A stretch of DNA of 64,000 nt from Bacteroidetes bacterium ADurb.Bin302 (lineage in GTDB: Bacteria > Bacteroidota > Bacteroidia > Bacteroidales > Paludibacteraceae), in contig MWBK01000120.1 in the NCBI GenBank assembly GCA_002069025.1, forward strand, positions 1 through 64,000, given 5' to 3'. The notes beneath the pieces were generated by a model. That model had not been told where the DNA came from. It did not search any database and saw only the letters and a list, made by a program, of their open reading frames with translations. A program made the position numbers and the translations under genes. Positions 44,768 through 53,610 of the stretch are shown in pieces; position 1 is the first letter of the stretch; every line of letters starts with the position of its first letter.

Positions 44768-45163
44768 GTGAAGAATAGCACTCCTAAATATGGCCGATTT
44801 TATAATACTGCTACAATCAAATATAGTAGTTTAAGTTTATTATTTTGCATCACACTATGTTTTGCACTAATAAATTCATACTCTGTTGAAGACAACAAGC
44901 AAAACTATTTCATCCAACCGAATGCCGGATCTATTTGGGAAACGCAAAATCTGCCAATACAATATCTATGTACACCAACACGACAAATAATAATATCAGA
45001 CGGTAGACACTCTGTGAATTACGGATTTTCTGCATTTTATTTATTGAAAGCGAACACACTAAAGATTGCGCAAAAAATCAGTAAGATGACAAAGCCTGTT
45101 TTTCTGCCTGAACTAGCAGAGTTAAAAACCTGCTTGTTATATCCGTTTCATGGTTTTTGGTAG
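44768..45163 (+). CDS. Hypothetical small secreted protein (GTG start)
   Basis: A 131-residue reading frame starting from GTG: VKNSTPKYGRFYN, then a hydrophobic stretch SLSLLFCITLCFALINS that could be a signal peptide, then NYFIQPNAGSIWETQNLPIQ, STP-like TPTRQIIISDGRHSVNYGF and a C-terminal ELKTCLLYPFHGFW. A TACATTTG box (44756-44763) ends five bases before the GTG, so the transcript would be nearly leaderless. No family is recognised. The opening could be chance, since there is no ATG near the start. A longer frame upstream runs through the tRNA and is rejected. Confidence 0.35.
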   Translation: MKNSTPKYGRFYNTATIKYSSLSLLFCITLCFALINSYSVEDNKQNYFIQPNAGSIWETQNLPIQYLCTPTRQIIISDGRHSVNYGFSAFYLLKANTLKIAQKISKMTKPVFLPELAELKTCLLYPFHGFW

Positions 45164-45228
45164 AAAAAGTTCTCTTTTTTAATATGAGATTCGCACCCCA
45201 AAACTAATAAACTACTAAAAATACAATC

Positions 45229-45348
45229 ATGGGTATAACTATTGTTGGAGTTATTCTATTAGCATTATTTATTGTTCCTTTCGCAGTATTACAAATAAGT
45301 AAACATAGCAAAAAAAGAAGGATAAAAAAAGATAATGAACCTGCATAA
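45229..45348 (+). CDS. 39-residue single-helix membrane protein
   Basis: MGITIVGVILLALFIVPFAV gives one hydrophobic helix, followed by a basic cytosolic tail (LQISKHSKKRRIKKDNEPA). It resembles small stress-type inner-membrane proteins common in Bacteroidetes. The strong terminator immediately after the stop supports it being a real gene. No function is known. Confidence 0.6.
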   Translation: MGITIVGVILLALFIVPFAVLQISKHSKKRRIKKDNEPA

Positions 45349-45388
45349 AATAATAAGCCCTCGGAACTCCGAGGGCTTATTATTTTAT
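45349..45388. terminator. Bidirectional terminator, 17-bp perfect stem
   Basis: AATAATAAGCCCTCGGA / TCCGAGGGCTTATTATT with a two-base loop. The A/T ends make it usable in both directions: for the 39-residue gene rightward, and for the fibronectin-type protein and its 58-residue neighbour leftward. Confidence 0.9.
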
Positions 45389-45414
45389 ATGTACTATTTA
45401 AAATCTTTGCACTG

Positions 45415-45591
45415 CTAAAATTTATCACTAATCCAATCAAACGCAGATTCAATAGGATTCGGTTTAGATCCTAGAGATTCGGGTTTTGCAGGTGCCCCAC
45501 CAGGTTCTACTGTTGAACCATACCAATCCATTATATCATGTTCAACTTCCATTACAATAACCTTAACTTCAGGCTTAATATACTTTTTCAT
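45415..45591 (-). CDS. 58-residue peptide of the MKK-Y-KPEV type
   Basis: A short gene beginning MKKYIKPEVKVIVMEVEHDI, continuing MDWYGSTVEPGGAPAKP and ending FDWISDKF. Small proteins opening MKK-Y--P-(I/V)-V are common and often unannotated in Bacteroidetes; the role is unknown. It starts six bases after the stop of the 1,201-residue fibronectin-type gene on the same strand and ends just before the terminator at 45349-45388, so it is the last gene of that transcript. It has no signal peptide. A GG occurs at residues 31-32 but not in a recognisable leader context. Confidence 0.6.
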   Translation of the reverse strand: MKKYIKPEVKVIVMEVEHDIMDWYGSTVEPGGAPAKPESLGSKPNPIESAFDWISDKF

Positions 45592-45596
45592 AACTC

Positions 45597-48500
45597 TTAT
45601 TTCTTTATTAATTTAATCGTTTGATTGCCTACCTTAATCCAATACATACCTTTCTCGATAACAGGTAAAGCTAAATTAGAACCATCAGACTCACCGGAGT
45701 AAAGAGTACGAATACTATTACCTACAGCGTATGAAGAAAATTCACTCATATTCTTAATATATAATACATCACCTTCTATGTATGCAAATACACCATTTCC
45801 CATATTTTCTGATACCACAGTAGTAATGTCATCGGCAGCTTTTATAAGAAGTTCGTAATTAGATATTAGTCCTTTGCTGGAAGCGAACGAATATTCACCA
45901 TCATTATTGAAATTATGCACTGCAACACCATCTTTCAACAAATACAATGTAGAACCATCGTTAGGAATTTTATTTGTATTTATATACAAACTATAATTAC
46001 CTGCAGCAGGGGCATACATACGGAATGTTAAATGAGCAGCACCATCTTTTAGTTTTGCTTCATAAACGCTTAAGTTCATATTGTCATAATCAACACACCA
46101 TAACTGAGCAGTTGAAGCAGATGTTGGGGTTCCCATTTTTTCTACATCTTTTCCTATTACATAAGATTCACTAGCTGATTCGTTAGCGGATACGAATAAT
46201 TGGTCTGACATTTCATCACCCGCAACTGCTATCCTTAGATTATATATACTGCTAATGTTTTCTGAAGCGCCACGTAATGAATTACGGGTTCTTTTTGTTA
46301 AATCAAGCACAGACGACATTCCATTTCCTTGTTGAATAAAGAAAGGAACACCTACTACAAAAGACTCATCCAAAAGAGATACTGTTAAATACTCTTTTGC
46401 GCCGTTTTTATAAACTTGAGCAAACATAACATCCGAATTTACATCTACGTGGAATAATTGTGTATTTGCTAAACCATTCCAACCCGTATCTTTAATTTTT
46501 GCAGAAGCAAACTCACTAACTGATAAAGTTGTTTGACTTGAAACAAGTGGAGATCCTTCTGTTTTTACAAAACGTACGTCATTATAACCATTTGATGCAA
46601 AAATATAGAACTTACCCGGTTGCAATGTAGACTTAACATCAGTCATAACCCAACCAGAACCAGTAGAAGCACGTTTTGCACCATCATATTCTTGTACATA
46701 ATATTGATCACCATATACCATCTTTATAATCTGATCACCTGACTTACGATATATGCCATTTTCTAAACTTACAGGGAATGGAACACTAAATGCATACCAT
46801 TTCTTAGGTGATACGGTGCCTGACGGATCTAAACTTTTATCCATGCTTGCTGTTCCTGTAATCTGTAACTGACCGCCTAATTCACGATATTGACCGGAAA
46901 CGCCATTCATTGTTTCAATAACAAAATCATTTACAACAGATAAACCTCCGGTGATAGTAATATCGCCATTTGATTTAACTATCAAATTCTTAATTGTCTT
47001 ACCTTGTCCGTCAAGAGTAATAGATTTCGAAATTATCAAATCTTCTTCCGGCAAATTAGCCCATAATACAACTTCCTGGCCGTCTTCATAAGCATTTATT
47101 GCATCAGTTAGGTTATCGTAAACCACATCACCAATACTTGCAATAAATTGAAGTGCTACTGTTATTGATTCAGATTGTAAATTAAGTTCATCATTGTACA
47201 AAGCTGCAACTACAAAAGTATAATCTGTAAATGGTTCCAAACCTGTTACATTGTATTTTGTATCGCTTGTAATATAGCTTTGTCCTGTAGTTATATTGCT
47301 TAATTTATAGCCTGTTGCTCCTTCTACAGCATCCCAATATAAATTAAGAACTGTTTTCTTTAAATCACCGGCACGTAAGTTAAGTGGTGCTGCCAATGGA
47401 GTGGTTGCGCCTGTAACTTTGATTGTGGCAGACAATCCGTTATATACAACTAAGCTGCTAGATTGAGGTGTGTCAAGTACTTTTGGTGCATATGTAACTG
47501 TAACTGTACGCTGTCCTAAGCTACATGCAGGAGCTGCATCAAACGAAACTGTGTAATATTCGTTGTCGCTTTGTACTTTAAGATTAGCAATATTAGCATA
47601 ATCAGCAGTGAATGTACGTTGAGCTGTTTTGCCTATTTGAACATTGCCAAAATCAAGTGATGTTGTAGAAACAGATAAGCTGTTTTTAAGACTTACTTGA
47701 ATATCTGTAATATATTTACTTAATGTTGCACCTTCTTTGGCAAAAAAACGAATAGCAGTTGCATTTTCACTTAATTGATAAGCAAAACTAGCATATACAT
47801 CACTCAAAGAAGGATTAGCAACATCTTTCCACTCACCGCCGATACGTTGTTGAACAAAAAAGAAATTAAAACCTCCCCAAGTTTTTTTTGCTTTAAAATA
47901 CACCATATTAGGTACCCCGTTTCCCCATTCAATCGCCTCTGTTGCTTCTCCACCAAAACTGCTAATCGTCGTAGTTATAGTATATGTAGCATTTGTTTCA
48001 AACAAATAACAATCATTGCTTGGTTTTTCAAATGCCTTGGTAGTAAATTCGACACTAGCCTGATTAGACTGATACTCGCCTATTACAGCCGTTATCTTTA
48101 TTTGGTATGTTGTAGATTGTGATAAACCATCAAATTCAAATGTAGTATCATTAACTTTTGTAGTTTCGTTTGTGGTTTCATTAATAATGTTGTAAGCCTC
48201 TGCATCAGCTACAGCATTCCACGAAAGACTAGCAGAACCATATCCTATATTGCTAACTTGCAAGTTTGTTGGAACCCCTATTGTTTTAGTTTTAACATTA
48301 ACAGATGTTGATGCAGCATAAGCATTTTCGTACACATCAAGAGCTCTTACATTAAATGCATATGTATTATCCGGCGTTAAATCTGAAATTGTAGTTGAAG
48401 TAGCACCAACTTTATATGTTTTTCCATTTGTTGTATTAGTAAGAAGGTATGCGCTTGCACCACTAACTGCATTCCATGATAAATTAACAGATGTGTATGA

Positions 48501-49202
48501 TACATTGCTTGCCGTCAAACCGCTTGGTATAGCCAATGAACCGGTACCTTTAACCGTTACATTGGTTCCTCCTACATTAATTGTAGCAGAAACAAGTCCT
48601 GTAGTAGTTGGTGTAAATGTTACTTGCACAGTTGTATTACCATATCCGCAATTACTATCACCAATTGAAGTTTTATCAACAGAGAAAACTCCCGCATTGC
48701 CGGAACTTACAGAACCAGATTTTGATGAATAAGCTACATTAATTGTTTTTGTTGAAGTTTTACCCACTTCTACCGATCCAAAATCAATACTTGCGGGCGA
48801 TGTAACATTGATGTATGAGGCTTGGGTAACTTTGACATTTCTAAAATATCTTCTGTATGATCCACCCCAAGGAAATTCAAATTTAATTGCAGTCGCATTG
48901 ACATCTAATTGAACTGAAAAGGATTTATAGCTATTTTTTGCTAAATTTGATGGTCCTATAGATTGAATCTCGTCCCATGTATCGTTCAATTTTTGGTAAA
49001 CCTTAAAACTACCTATTGCTGTTGACATAGTTTTATATGCCTGATATGACAAAATAGAAGCTGGACCGTTAATGGCAAATTCTTTTGAACCTCCTAAGCC
49101 AAGACTAAATTCAGTTTGCGCATCAAGCACATAGCACTGTGCCCCTGCAAACTGTGCAGCACTTAAAAATAACGCTAATAAGAATATCAATTTCTTTTTC
49201 AT
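45597..49202 (-). CDS. Large secreted protein with fibronectin III and ASH-type domains
   Basis: A 1,201-residue secreted protein, signal MKKKLIFLLALFLSAAQFAG. Domain order: a beta-sandwich (25-125); an ASH/HYDIN-like domain (SIDFGSVEVGKTSTKTINV, 135-225); two fibronectin III domains (VNLSWNAVSGASAYLLTN near 240; ASLSWNAVADAEAYNI near 325); a second beta-sandwich and ASH domain (395-600); a third fibronectin domain (VLNLYWDAVEGATGYKL near 615). Next is a parallel-beta-like stretch (SITLDGQGKTIKNLIVKSNG) and a tail ending GMYWIKVGNQTIKLIKK, like a T9SS sorting domain. The N-terminal unit is clearly duplicated. It is probably displayed on the surface for binding; the ligand is unknown. Confidence 0.75.
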   Translation of the reverse strand: MKKKLIFLLALFLSAAQFAGAQCYVLDAQTEFSLGLGGSKEFAINGPASILSYQAYKTMSTAIGSFKVYQKLNDTWDEIQSIGPSNLAKNSYKSFSVQLDVNATAIKFEFPWGGSYRRYFRNVKVTQASYINVTSPASIDFGSVEVGKTSTKTINVAYSSKSGSVSSGNAGVFSVDKTSIGDSNCGYGNTTVQVTFTPTTTGLVSATINVGGTNVTVKGTGSLAIPSGLTASNVSYTSVNLSWNAVSGASAYLLTNTTNGKTYKVGATSTTISDLTPDNTYAFNVRALDVYENAYAASTSVNVKTKTIGVPTNLQVSNIGYGSASLSWNAVADAEAYNIINETTNETTKVNDTTFEFDGLSQSTTYQIKITAVIGEYQSNQASVEFTTKAFEKPSNDCYLFETNATYTITTTISSFGGEATEAIEWGNGVPNMVYFKAKKTWGGFNFFFVQQRIGGEWKDVANPSLSDVYASFAYQLSENATAIRFFAKEGATLSKYITDIQVSLKNSLSVSTTSLDFGNVQIGKTAQRTFTADYANIANLKVQSDNEYYTVSFDAAPACSLGQRTVTVTYAPKVLDTPQSSSLVVYNGLSATIKVTGATTPLAAPLNLRAGDLKKTVLNLYWDAVEGATGYKLSNITTGQSYITSDTKYNVTGLEPFTDYTFVVAALYNDELNLQSESITVALQFIASIGDVVYDNLTDAINAYEDGQEVVLWANLPEEDLIISKSITLDGQGKTIKNLIVKSNGDITITGGLSVVNDFVIETMNGVSGQYRELGGQLQITGTASMDKSLDPSGTVSPKKWYAFSVPFPVSLENGIYRKSGDQIIKMVYGDQYYVQEYDGAKRASTGSGWVMTDVKSTLQPGKFYIFASNGYNDVRFVKTEGSPLVSSQTTLSVSEFASAKIKDTGWNGLANTQLFHVDVNSDVMFAQVYKNGAKEYLTVSLLDESFVVGVPFFIQQGNGMSSVLDLTKRTRNSLRGASENISSIYNLRIAVAGDEMSDQLFVSANESASESYVIGKDVEKMGTPTSASTAQLWCVDYDNMNLSVYEAKLKDGAAHLTFRMYAPAAGNYSLYINTNKIPNDGSTLYLLKDGVAVHNFNNDGEYSFASSKGLISNYELLIKAADDITTVVSENMGNGVFAYIEGDVLYIKNMSEFSSYAVGNSIRTLYSGESDGSNLALPVIEKGMYWIKVGNQTIKLIKK

Positions 49203-49232
49203 ATATTTCTTGTTTGTGAGTTTTTTTAAAAT

Positions 49233-49538
49233 TTAAAATTCGTAATCAACACATACTCTATCATCAACTATACGTTTAATATATCCTGCAACTCTTATAT
49301 GAGCTTCATGCACTTGATATGCATCCAAGTCTGCTAAATTTTCGAAACTTGTATCAAGAACAACGTCATAATTCGATGGTGAGGAAGCATCTAGATTAAT
49401 ACCTACATGAATGGATTTTAGACAAGGGATTAATCCCGACAGATTTTCGAGGTTTTGTTTAGTGAGATGCGCATTTTCCGCTTTTGTTTTACCCTCAGCA
49501 TTTGCTTTGAGTTTCCACATAACGAGATGTCTTATCAT
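49233..49538 (-). CDS. Dabb family (stress-responsive alpha/beta barrel) protein
   Basis: A 101-residue protein with the Dabb pattern: MIRHLVMWKLKANAEGKTKA at the N-terminus, LKSIHVGINLDASSPSNYDV in the middle, DTSFENLADLDAYQVHEAH, and IVDDRVCVDYEF at the end. Family members form small ferredoxin-like barrels; the function in bacteria is mostly unknown. It lies 30 bases ahead of the large fibronectin-type gene on the same strand and probably shares its transcript. Confidence 0.88.
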   Translation of the reverse strand: MIRHLVMWKLKANAEGKTKAENAHLTKQNLENLSGLIPCLKSIHVGINLDASSPSNYDVVLDTSFENLADLDAYQVHEAHIRVAGYIKRIVDDRVCVDYEF

Positions 49539-49558
49539 AAAAATCTTTTTTTACGCGA

Positions 49559-49566
49559 CAAAGATA
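49559..49566 (-). promoter_or_regulatory. -7 element of the Dabb gene promoter
   Basis: TATCTTTG on the minus strand, 21 bases ahead of the start codon. No good upstream TTG is found. Confidence 0.5.
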
Positions 49567-49761
49567 TATAAAAAATATGTTCTGCAGCATATCTTAAATG
49601 TGAAAAATAATGTTACAAAACATGATTTTTACCGCGTATCCCATGAAATGGCAGTTTTATTTATTGCATTAAATGTTAAAATCAATATTATTTACACATC
49701 TTTTTCGGCAATATTTTACAAAATCACAAATTTTGTACTGCTTATTTACTAAAAAAGGAAT

Positions 49762-50896
49762 ATGGAGCAATAAATATTAATAAATGTTTATAAAAAACAG
49801 AAGAGCGATGAATTTTATAATTGCGTATTCCATAAAAAATGCCGAATATTGCACTATTAGTTATTGAAGCAAAAAACAAATAAAAATAGACCCACTCATC
49901 GCAGCTATATCAGCAGGAAATTGCGCAATTGTTAAACCATCAGAATTATCACCTGCCACATCTAAACTTATAGGAGATATTATAAGCAATAATTTTGAAC
50001 AATCATATATAGCAGTTGCAGAAGGAGGTAAAGAAATTAGCGAAGCCCTATTGTCAGAACAATTTGATTACATATTTTTTACAGGAGGCACTTCTATAGG
50101 ACGAATAGTGATGCAAAAAGCTGCAGAAAACTTGACTCCCGTTACACTTGAATTAGGAGGAAAAAGCCCTTGCATTATTGACAAAAGCGCAGATATAGAA
50201 CTTGCAGTAAAACGCATTTTATTTGGTAAAATAATTAATTCGGGACAAACCTGTGTTGCACCCGATTACTTGCTTGTGCATGCCGATATAAAAGACAAAA
50301 TTAAAGATGCATTCGTTAAATACAGCACAAAGATGCTAGGAAAAAATGCATTAGAAAACAAATCATATCCGCGTATAATTAATAGGCGTCATTTTGACAG
50401 ATTAGTTGCATATTTACAAGATGGTGAAATTATATCAGGAGGTGAATATCGTACAGACACACTTCAAATAAGCCCTACCTTACTATCTGTAAATGGTTTA
50501 AGTAGTAAAGTTATGGAAGAAGAAATTTTTGGTCCAATACTTCCTATAATCACATACAGCAGCACAAACGAAGCTATCAATATAATCAATTCCAGACCCA
50601 AGCCATTGGCATTATATTTATTTACAACAAACTCAAGTGTAGATTCTAATGTTATAAAAAATGTATCATTTGGAGGAGGATGCATTAATGATACTATCAT
50701 ACATCTTGCATCGCCTAAACTACCATTTGGAGGAGTTGGAAGTAGTGGTATGGGCTCATATCACGGGAAATACGGATTTGACACCTTCAGCCATCACAAA
50801 AGCATCTTAAAAAAAGCTAATTGGCTAGATTTACCGTTCAGATATCCCCCATTCAGCAAAATCAAATTGCAACTAATAAAATTATTCTTGGGATAA
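49762..50896 (+). pseudogene. Aldehyde dehydrogenase, truncated and broken
   Basis: From 49868 a continuous frame reads QIKIDPLIAAISAGNCAIVK, FDYIFFTGGTSIGRIVM, the general-base Glu in LTPVTLELGGKSP, the catalytic Cys in INSGQTCVAPDY, EEIFGPILPI and FGGVGSSGMGSYHGKYGFDT, which is a class 3-type aldehyde dehydrogenase. About 80-115 residues normally found before NYPFQ are missing. An in-frame TGA lies just upstream, and the first ATG in frame is at 50051. A likely N-terminal remnant is seen at 49762: MEQ, stop, then INVYKKQKS. The protein lacks much of the cofactor domain and is almost certainly inactive. The segment 49567-49761 holds nothing else recognisable. Confidence 0.8.
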
Positions 50897-50923
50897 AAAA
50901 ACAAAAAATCATTGAGATAAGAA

Positions 50924-52282
50924 TCAACATGTTTTATAATATGCTGACTCTAACTCGTTTATACGTTTCCTGTATCTGATATGAAATAAAATTGCAGCTA
51001 CTCCTAATCCGAATACGAACCCTAACCAAATGCCTGCAGCCCCCATTTTAAAGACAAATGCAAATATATATCCTATTGGAAGATTAATACAGATATATGA
51101 TATGAAAGCATATATTACAGGGCGTTTTACATCGGTCAAGCCTCTTAAGATTCCTATTCCTACAGATTGCATTCCATCAAACAATTGAAACAAGCCGACA
51201 AATAATAATAACTGTGCTGCAAGTTCAATAACTGCTGCGTCTTCGGTAAATGCGATTGGTATTATATATCTGAAACTCAATATTAATAATCCCAGAATAA
51301 AATTAGTTGCTAAACATAGATGGATTGAAGCTGATGCAGCCATCCGCAATGCTTTAAAATCGCGTAAACCCAATTGATGACTAACTCTAATGGTTGTTGC
51401 AGTAGATATGCCTAAAACTACCATAAACGCTATGGTTGAAATATTTTGAGCAATTTGATGTGATGCCAAAGGGACAGCCCCAAGCCAACCTACCATTATC
51501 GCAGAAAAAGCAAATGCAGATATTTCAAGTACCATTTGACCCGCAATAGGCAAACCAAGCGAGTGCAATTCTCTTAATACTTTAAACGAAAATACTTTTT
51601 TGCCGAATCGATTAAAAAACATCCACCAATCTGTTTTTTTACGTATAATAATCAGAAACATTATTGGCATCAGCACTCTTGAAAGTAATGTTGCAACACC
51701 GGCTCCTATTATTCCCCACTTAGGGAATCCGTAAGTACCGAATATCAAGAAATAATTTAATACGATATTTACAATATTGCAAATTATTGTAATAATCATA
51801 GCATGTTTAGTGCTTCCAAGACCTTCGAGAAATTGCTTAAAGAAACAGAAAATCAAAAATGGGAATAAACTTATCACTAAAAGTATATAGTAAGGCTTAG
51901 CTAATTTCACTACATCAGGTTCTTGCCCCATGTCATCCATAAATGGATATAGCGCGAATAATAATGCTGAAATTACTATAGCGGTCAAAATCACTTGTAA
52001 CAACGAATTTTGAAGATATGACGTAAGTTTTGTATGCTCGCCTTGAACGTATGCCTGACCTATTAGTGGTGTTGATGCCATAGTTATCCCGATTGAGAAA
52101 AGCATCCCAATAATAAAAATTGTATTTGCAAAAGAAACGGCTGCTAATTCGACCGTACCGAGATGCCCAACCATAATGTTATCAGCAAGTTGCGTAATAG
52201 AACCTCCAAGTTGCGAAAGTACTACCGGTCCGGCAATCCTCAAATTCCTTTTATAATATGGTAAATAATCTTCAAAAGTCAT
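50924..52282 (-). CDS. MATE-family efflux transporter
   Basis: A 452-residue membrane protein with twelve helices in two six-helix halves. Family signs: LAGPVVLSQLGGSITQLADN-type start (RIAGPVVLSQLGGSITQLAD), IMVGHLGTVELAAVSFANTI, TPLIGQAYVQGE, PIAGQMVLEISAFAFSAIMV and GLTDVKRPVIYAFISYICIN. It probably exports cationic or organic compounds in exchange for Na+ or H+. The start MTFEDYLPYYKRN at 52282 is preferred; the alternative ATG at 52288 falls inside the -7 box. It is divergent from purT. Confidence 0.9.
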   Translation of the reverse strand: MTFEDYLPYYKRNLRIAGPVVLSQLGGSITQLADNIMVGHLGTVELAAVSFANTIFIIGMLFSIGITMASTPLIGQAYVQGEHTKLTSYLQNSLLQVILTAIVISALLFALYPFMDDMGQEPDVVKLAKPYYILLVISLFPFLIFCFFKQFLEGLGSTKHAMIITIICNIVNIVLNYFLIFGTYGFPKWGIIGAGVATLLSRVLMPIMFLIIIRKKTDWWMFFNRFGKKVFSFKVLRELHSLGLPIAGQMVLEISAFAFSAIMVGWLGAVPLASHQIAQNISTIAFMVVLGISTATTIRVSHQLGLRDFKALRMAASASIHLCLATNFILGLLILSFRYIIPIAFTEDAAVIELAAQLLLFVGLFQLFDGMQSVGIGILRGLTDVKRPVIYAFISYICINLPIGYIFAFVFKMGAAGIWLGFVFGLGVAAILFHIRYRKRINELESAYYKTC

Positions 52283-52287
52283 GGGCA

Positions 52288-52295
52288 CAAAGGTA
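52288..52295 (-). promoter_or_regulatory. -7 element directly before the MATE gene
   Basis: TACCTTTG on the minus strand matches TAnnTTTG and ends six bases before the start codon at 52282, suggesting a leaderless or nearly leaderless mRNA. No upstream TTG at 19-21 bases. Confidence 0.45.
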
Positions 52296-52348
52296 GTTCT
52301 ATTTGAGAGAAAAATAATAACTTTACAGCCATTATAAAATCAAAAAAT

Positions 52349-53539
52349 ATGTTGGAATTAGGTACTACATTATCTCCTATCGGCAAAAAAGCTTTACTTT
52401 GCGGCTCGGGAGAATTAGGAAAGGAAGTTGCAATTGAATTACAACGATATGGCATTGAGGTAATAGCTGTTGATAGATACAAGAATGCTCCTGCTATGCA
52501 AATCGCACATAGATCGCATGTGATTTCAATGTTAGACGGCAATGCACTGCGCTCGGTTATTGAGCAAGAAAAACCTGATTACATAATTCCGGAGGTCGAA
52601 GCCATAGCTACTAAAACCCTTGTTGAACTCGAAAAAGAAGGATATAATGTAATTCCTACAGCGAATGCAGCTTTCTTAACCATGAATCGAGAAGGTATTC
52701 GCAAACTAGCTGCAGAACAATTAGGTTTACCAACATCAAAATATCTTTTTGCCGATACATACGAAGAATTTAACACTGCAATTAAAGAGATCGGTATTCC
52801 ATGTGTTGTAAAACCAATTATGAGTTCTTCCGGGCATGGTCAAAGTGTTATAAAAAAAGCACAAGATATTGACATAGCATGGCATAATGCACAAGAAGGA
52901 GGACGCTCAGGAGCAGGTAGAGTTATTGTAGAGGGTTTTGTACCTTTCGATTATGAAATAACCTTACTGACGGTTAGGCATTCGGGCGGAACAAGCTTTT
53001 TGCAACCGATAGGACATCATCAAGTTGATGGTGATTACAGAGAATCATGGCAACCTCAAGCTATGTCGGAAAAGTGCTTAAACCAAGCAAGAGAGATTGC
53101 GAAGAAGATTACAGATGCATTGGGAGGATGGGGTATTTTCGGTGTTGAATTATTTATTTGTAAGGATAAGGTTTTATTTAGCGAAGTTTCACCAAGACCT
53201 CATGATACGGGAATGGTAACAATGATATCTCAAGATTTATCAGAATTTTCTCTACATGCACGTGCAGTACTCGGACTTCCTATTCCAAGCATACGCTTTT
53301 ATCGTCCATCTGCATCAAAAGCGATTGTTGTTGAGGGAGATACGGACAAAGTTATATTCTCCGGTCTTGAAGATGTACTTAACGAAGAAGATGTACAAAT
53401 AAGAATCTTTGGCAAACCTGAAGTAAAAGGGCATCGCCGACTTGGTGTTATTTTAGCATCAGCAAATACAGTAGACGAAGCCAAAGCAAAGGCTGAAAGA
53501 GCATACAAAAAGCTAAAAGTAAAAATTTTAGCAAGATAA
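52349..53539 (+). CDS. purT: Formate-dependent phosphoribosylglycinamide formyltransferase PurT
   Basis: A 396-residue ATP-grasp enzyme forming formyl-GAR from GAR, formate and ATP in purine synthesis. Landmarks: [97 protein letters not shown], and [20 protein letters not shown]. Length is standard. It allows purine formylation without folate. A terminator follows the stop. Confidence 0.96.
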   Translation: MLELGTTLSPIGKKALLCGSGELGKEVAIELQRYGIEVIAVDRYKNAPAMQIAHRSHVISMLDGNALRSVIEQEKPDYIIPEVEAIATKTLVELEKEGYNVIPTANAAFLTMNREGIRKLAAEQLGLPTSKYLFADTYEEFNTAIKEIGIPCVVKPIMSSSGHGQSVIKKAQDIDIAWHNAQEGGRSGAGRVIVEGFVPFDYEITLLTVRHSGGTSFLQPIGHHQVDGDYRESWQPQAMSEKCLNQAREIAKKITDALGGWGIFGVELFICKDKVLFSEVSPRPHDTGMVTMISQDLSEFSLHARAVLGLPIPSIRFYRPSASKAIVVEGDTDKVIFSGLEDVLNEEDVQIRIFGKPEVKGHRRLGVILASANTVDEAKAKAERAYKKLKVKILAR

Positions 53540-53548
53540 TTATATATC

Positions 53549-53597
53549 AAAAACGGCTATACATTGAGATTTAACTCATAGTATAGCCGTTTTTTTA
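53549..53597. terminator. Terminator of purT (possibly bidirectional)
   Basis: AAAACGGCTATAC / GTATAGCCGTTTT form a 13-bp stem with an 18-base loop and a following T run. The A run on the left lets it also serve topA, which ends at 53611 from the other side. Confidence 0.85.
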
Positions 53598-53610
53598 ATC
53601 TATCTGAAAT

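Noticed and set aside
49411..49752. 113-residue plus-strand frame upstream of the aldehyde dehydrogenase remnant
   Set aside because: Its first half is antisense to the Dabb gene and the rest is low-complexity hydrophobic sequence; no family resemblance.
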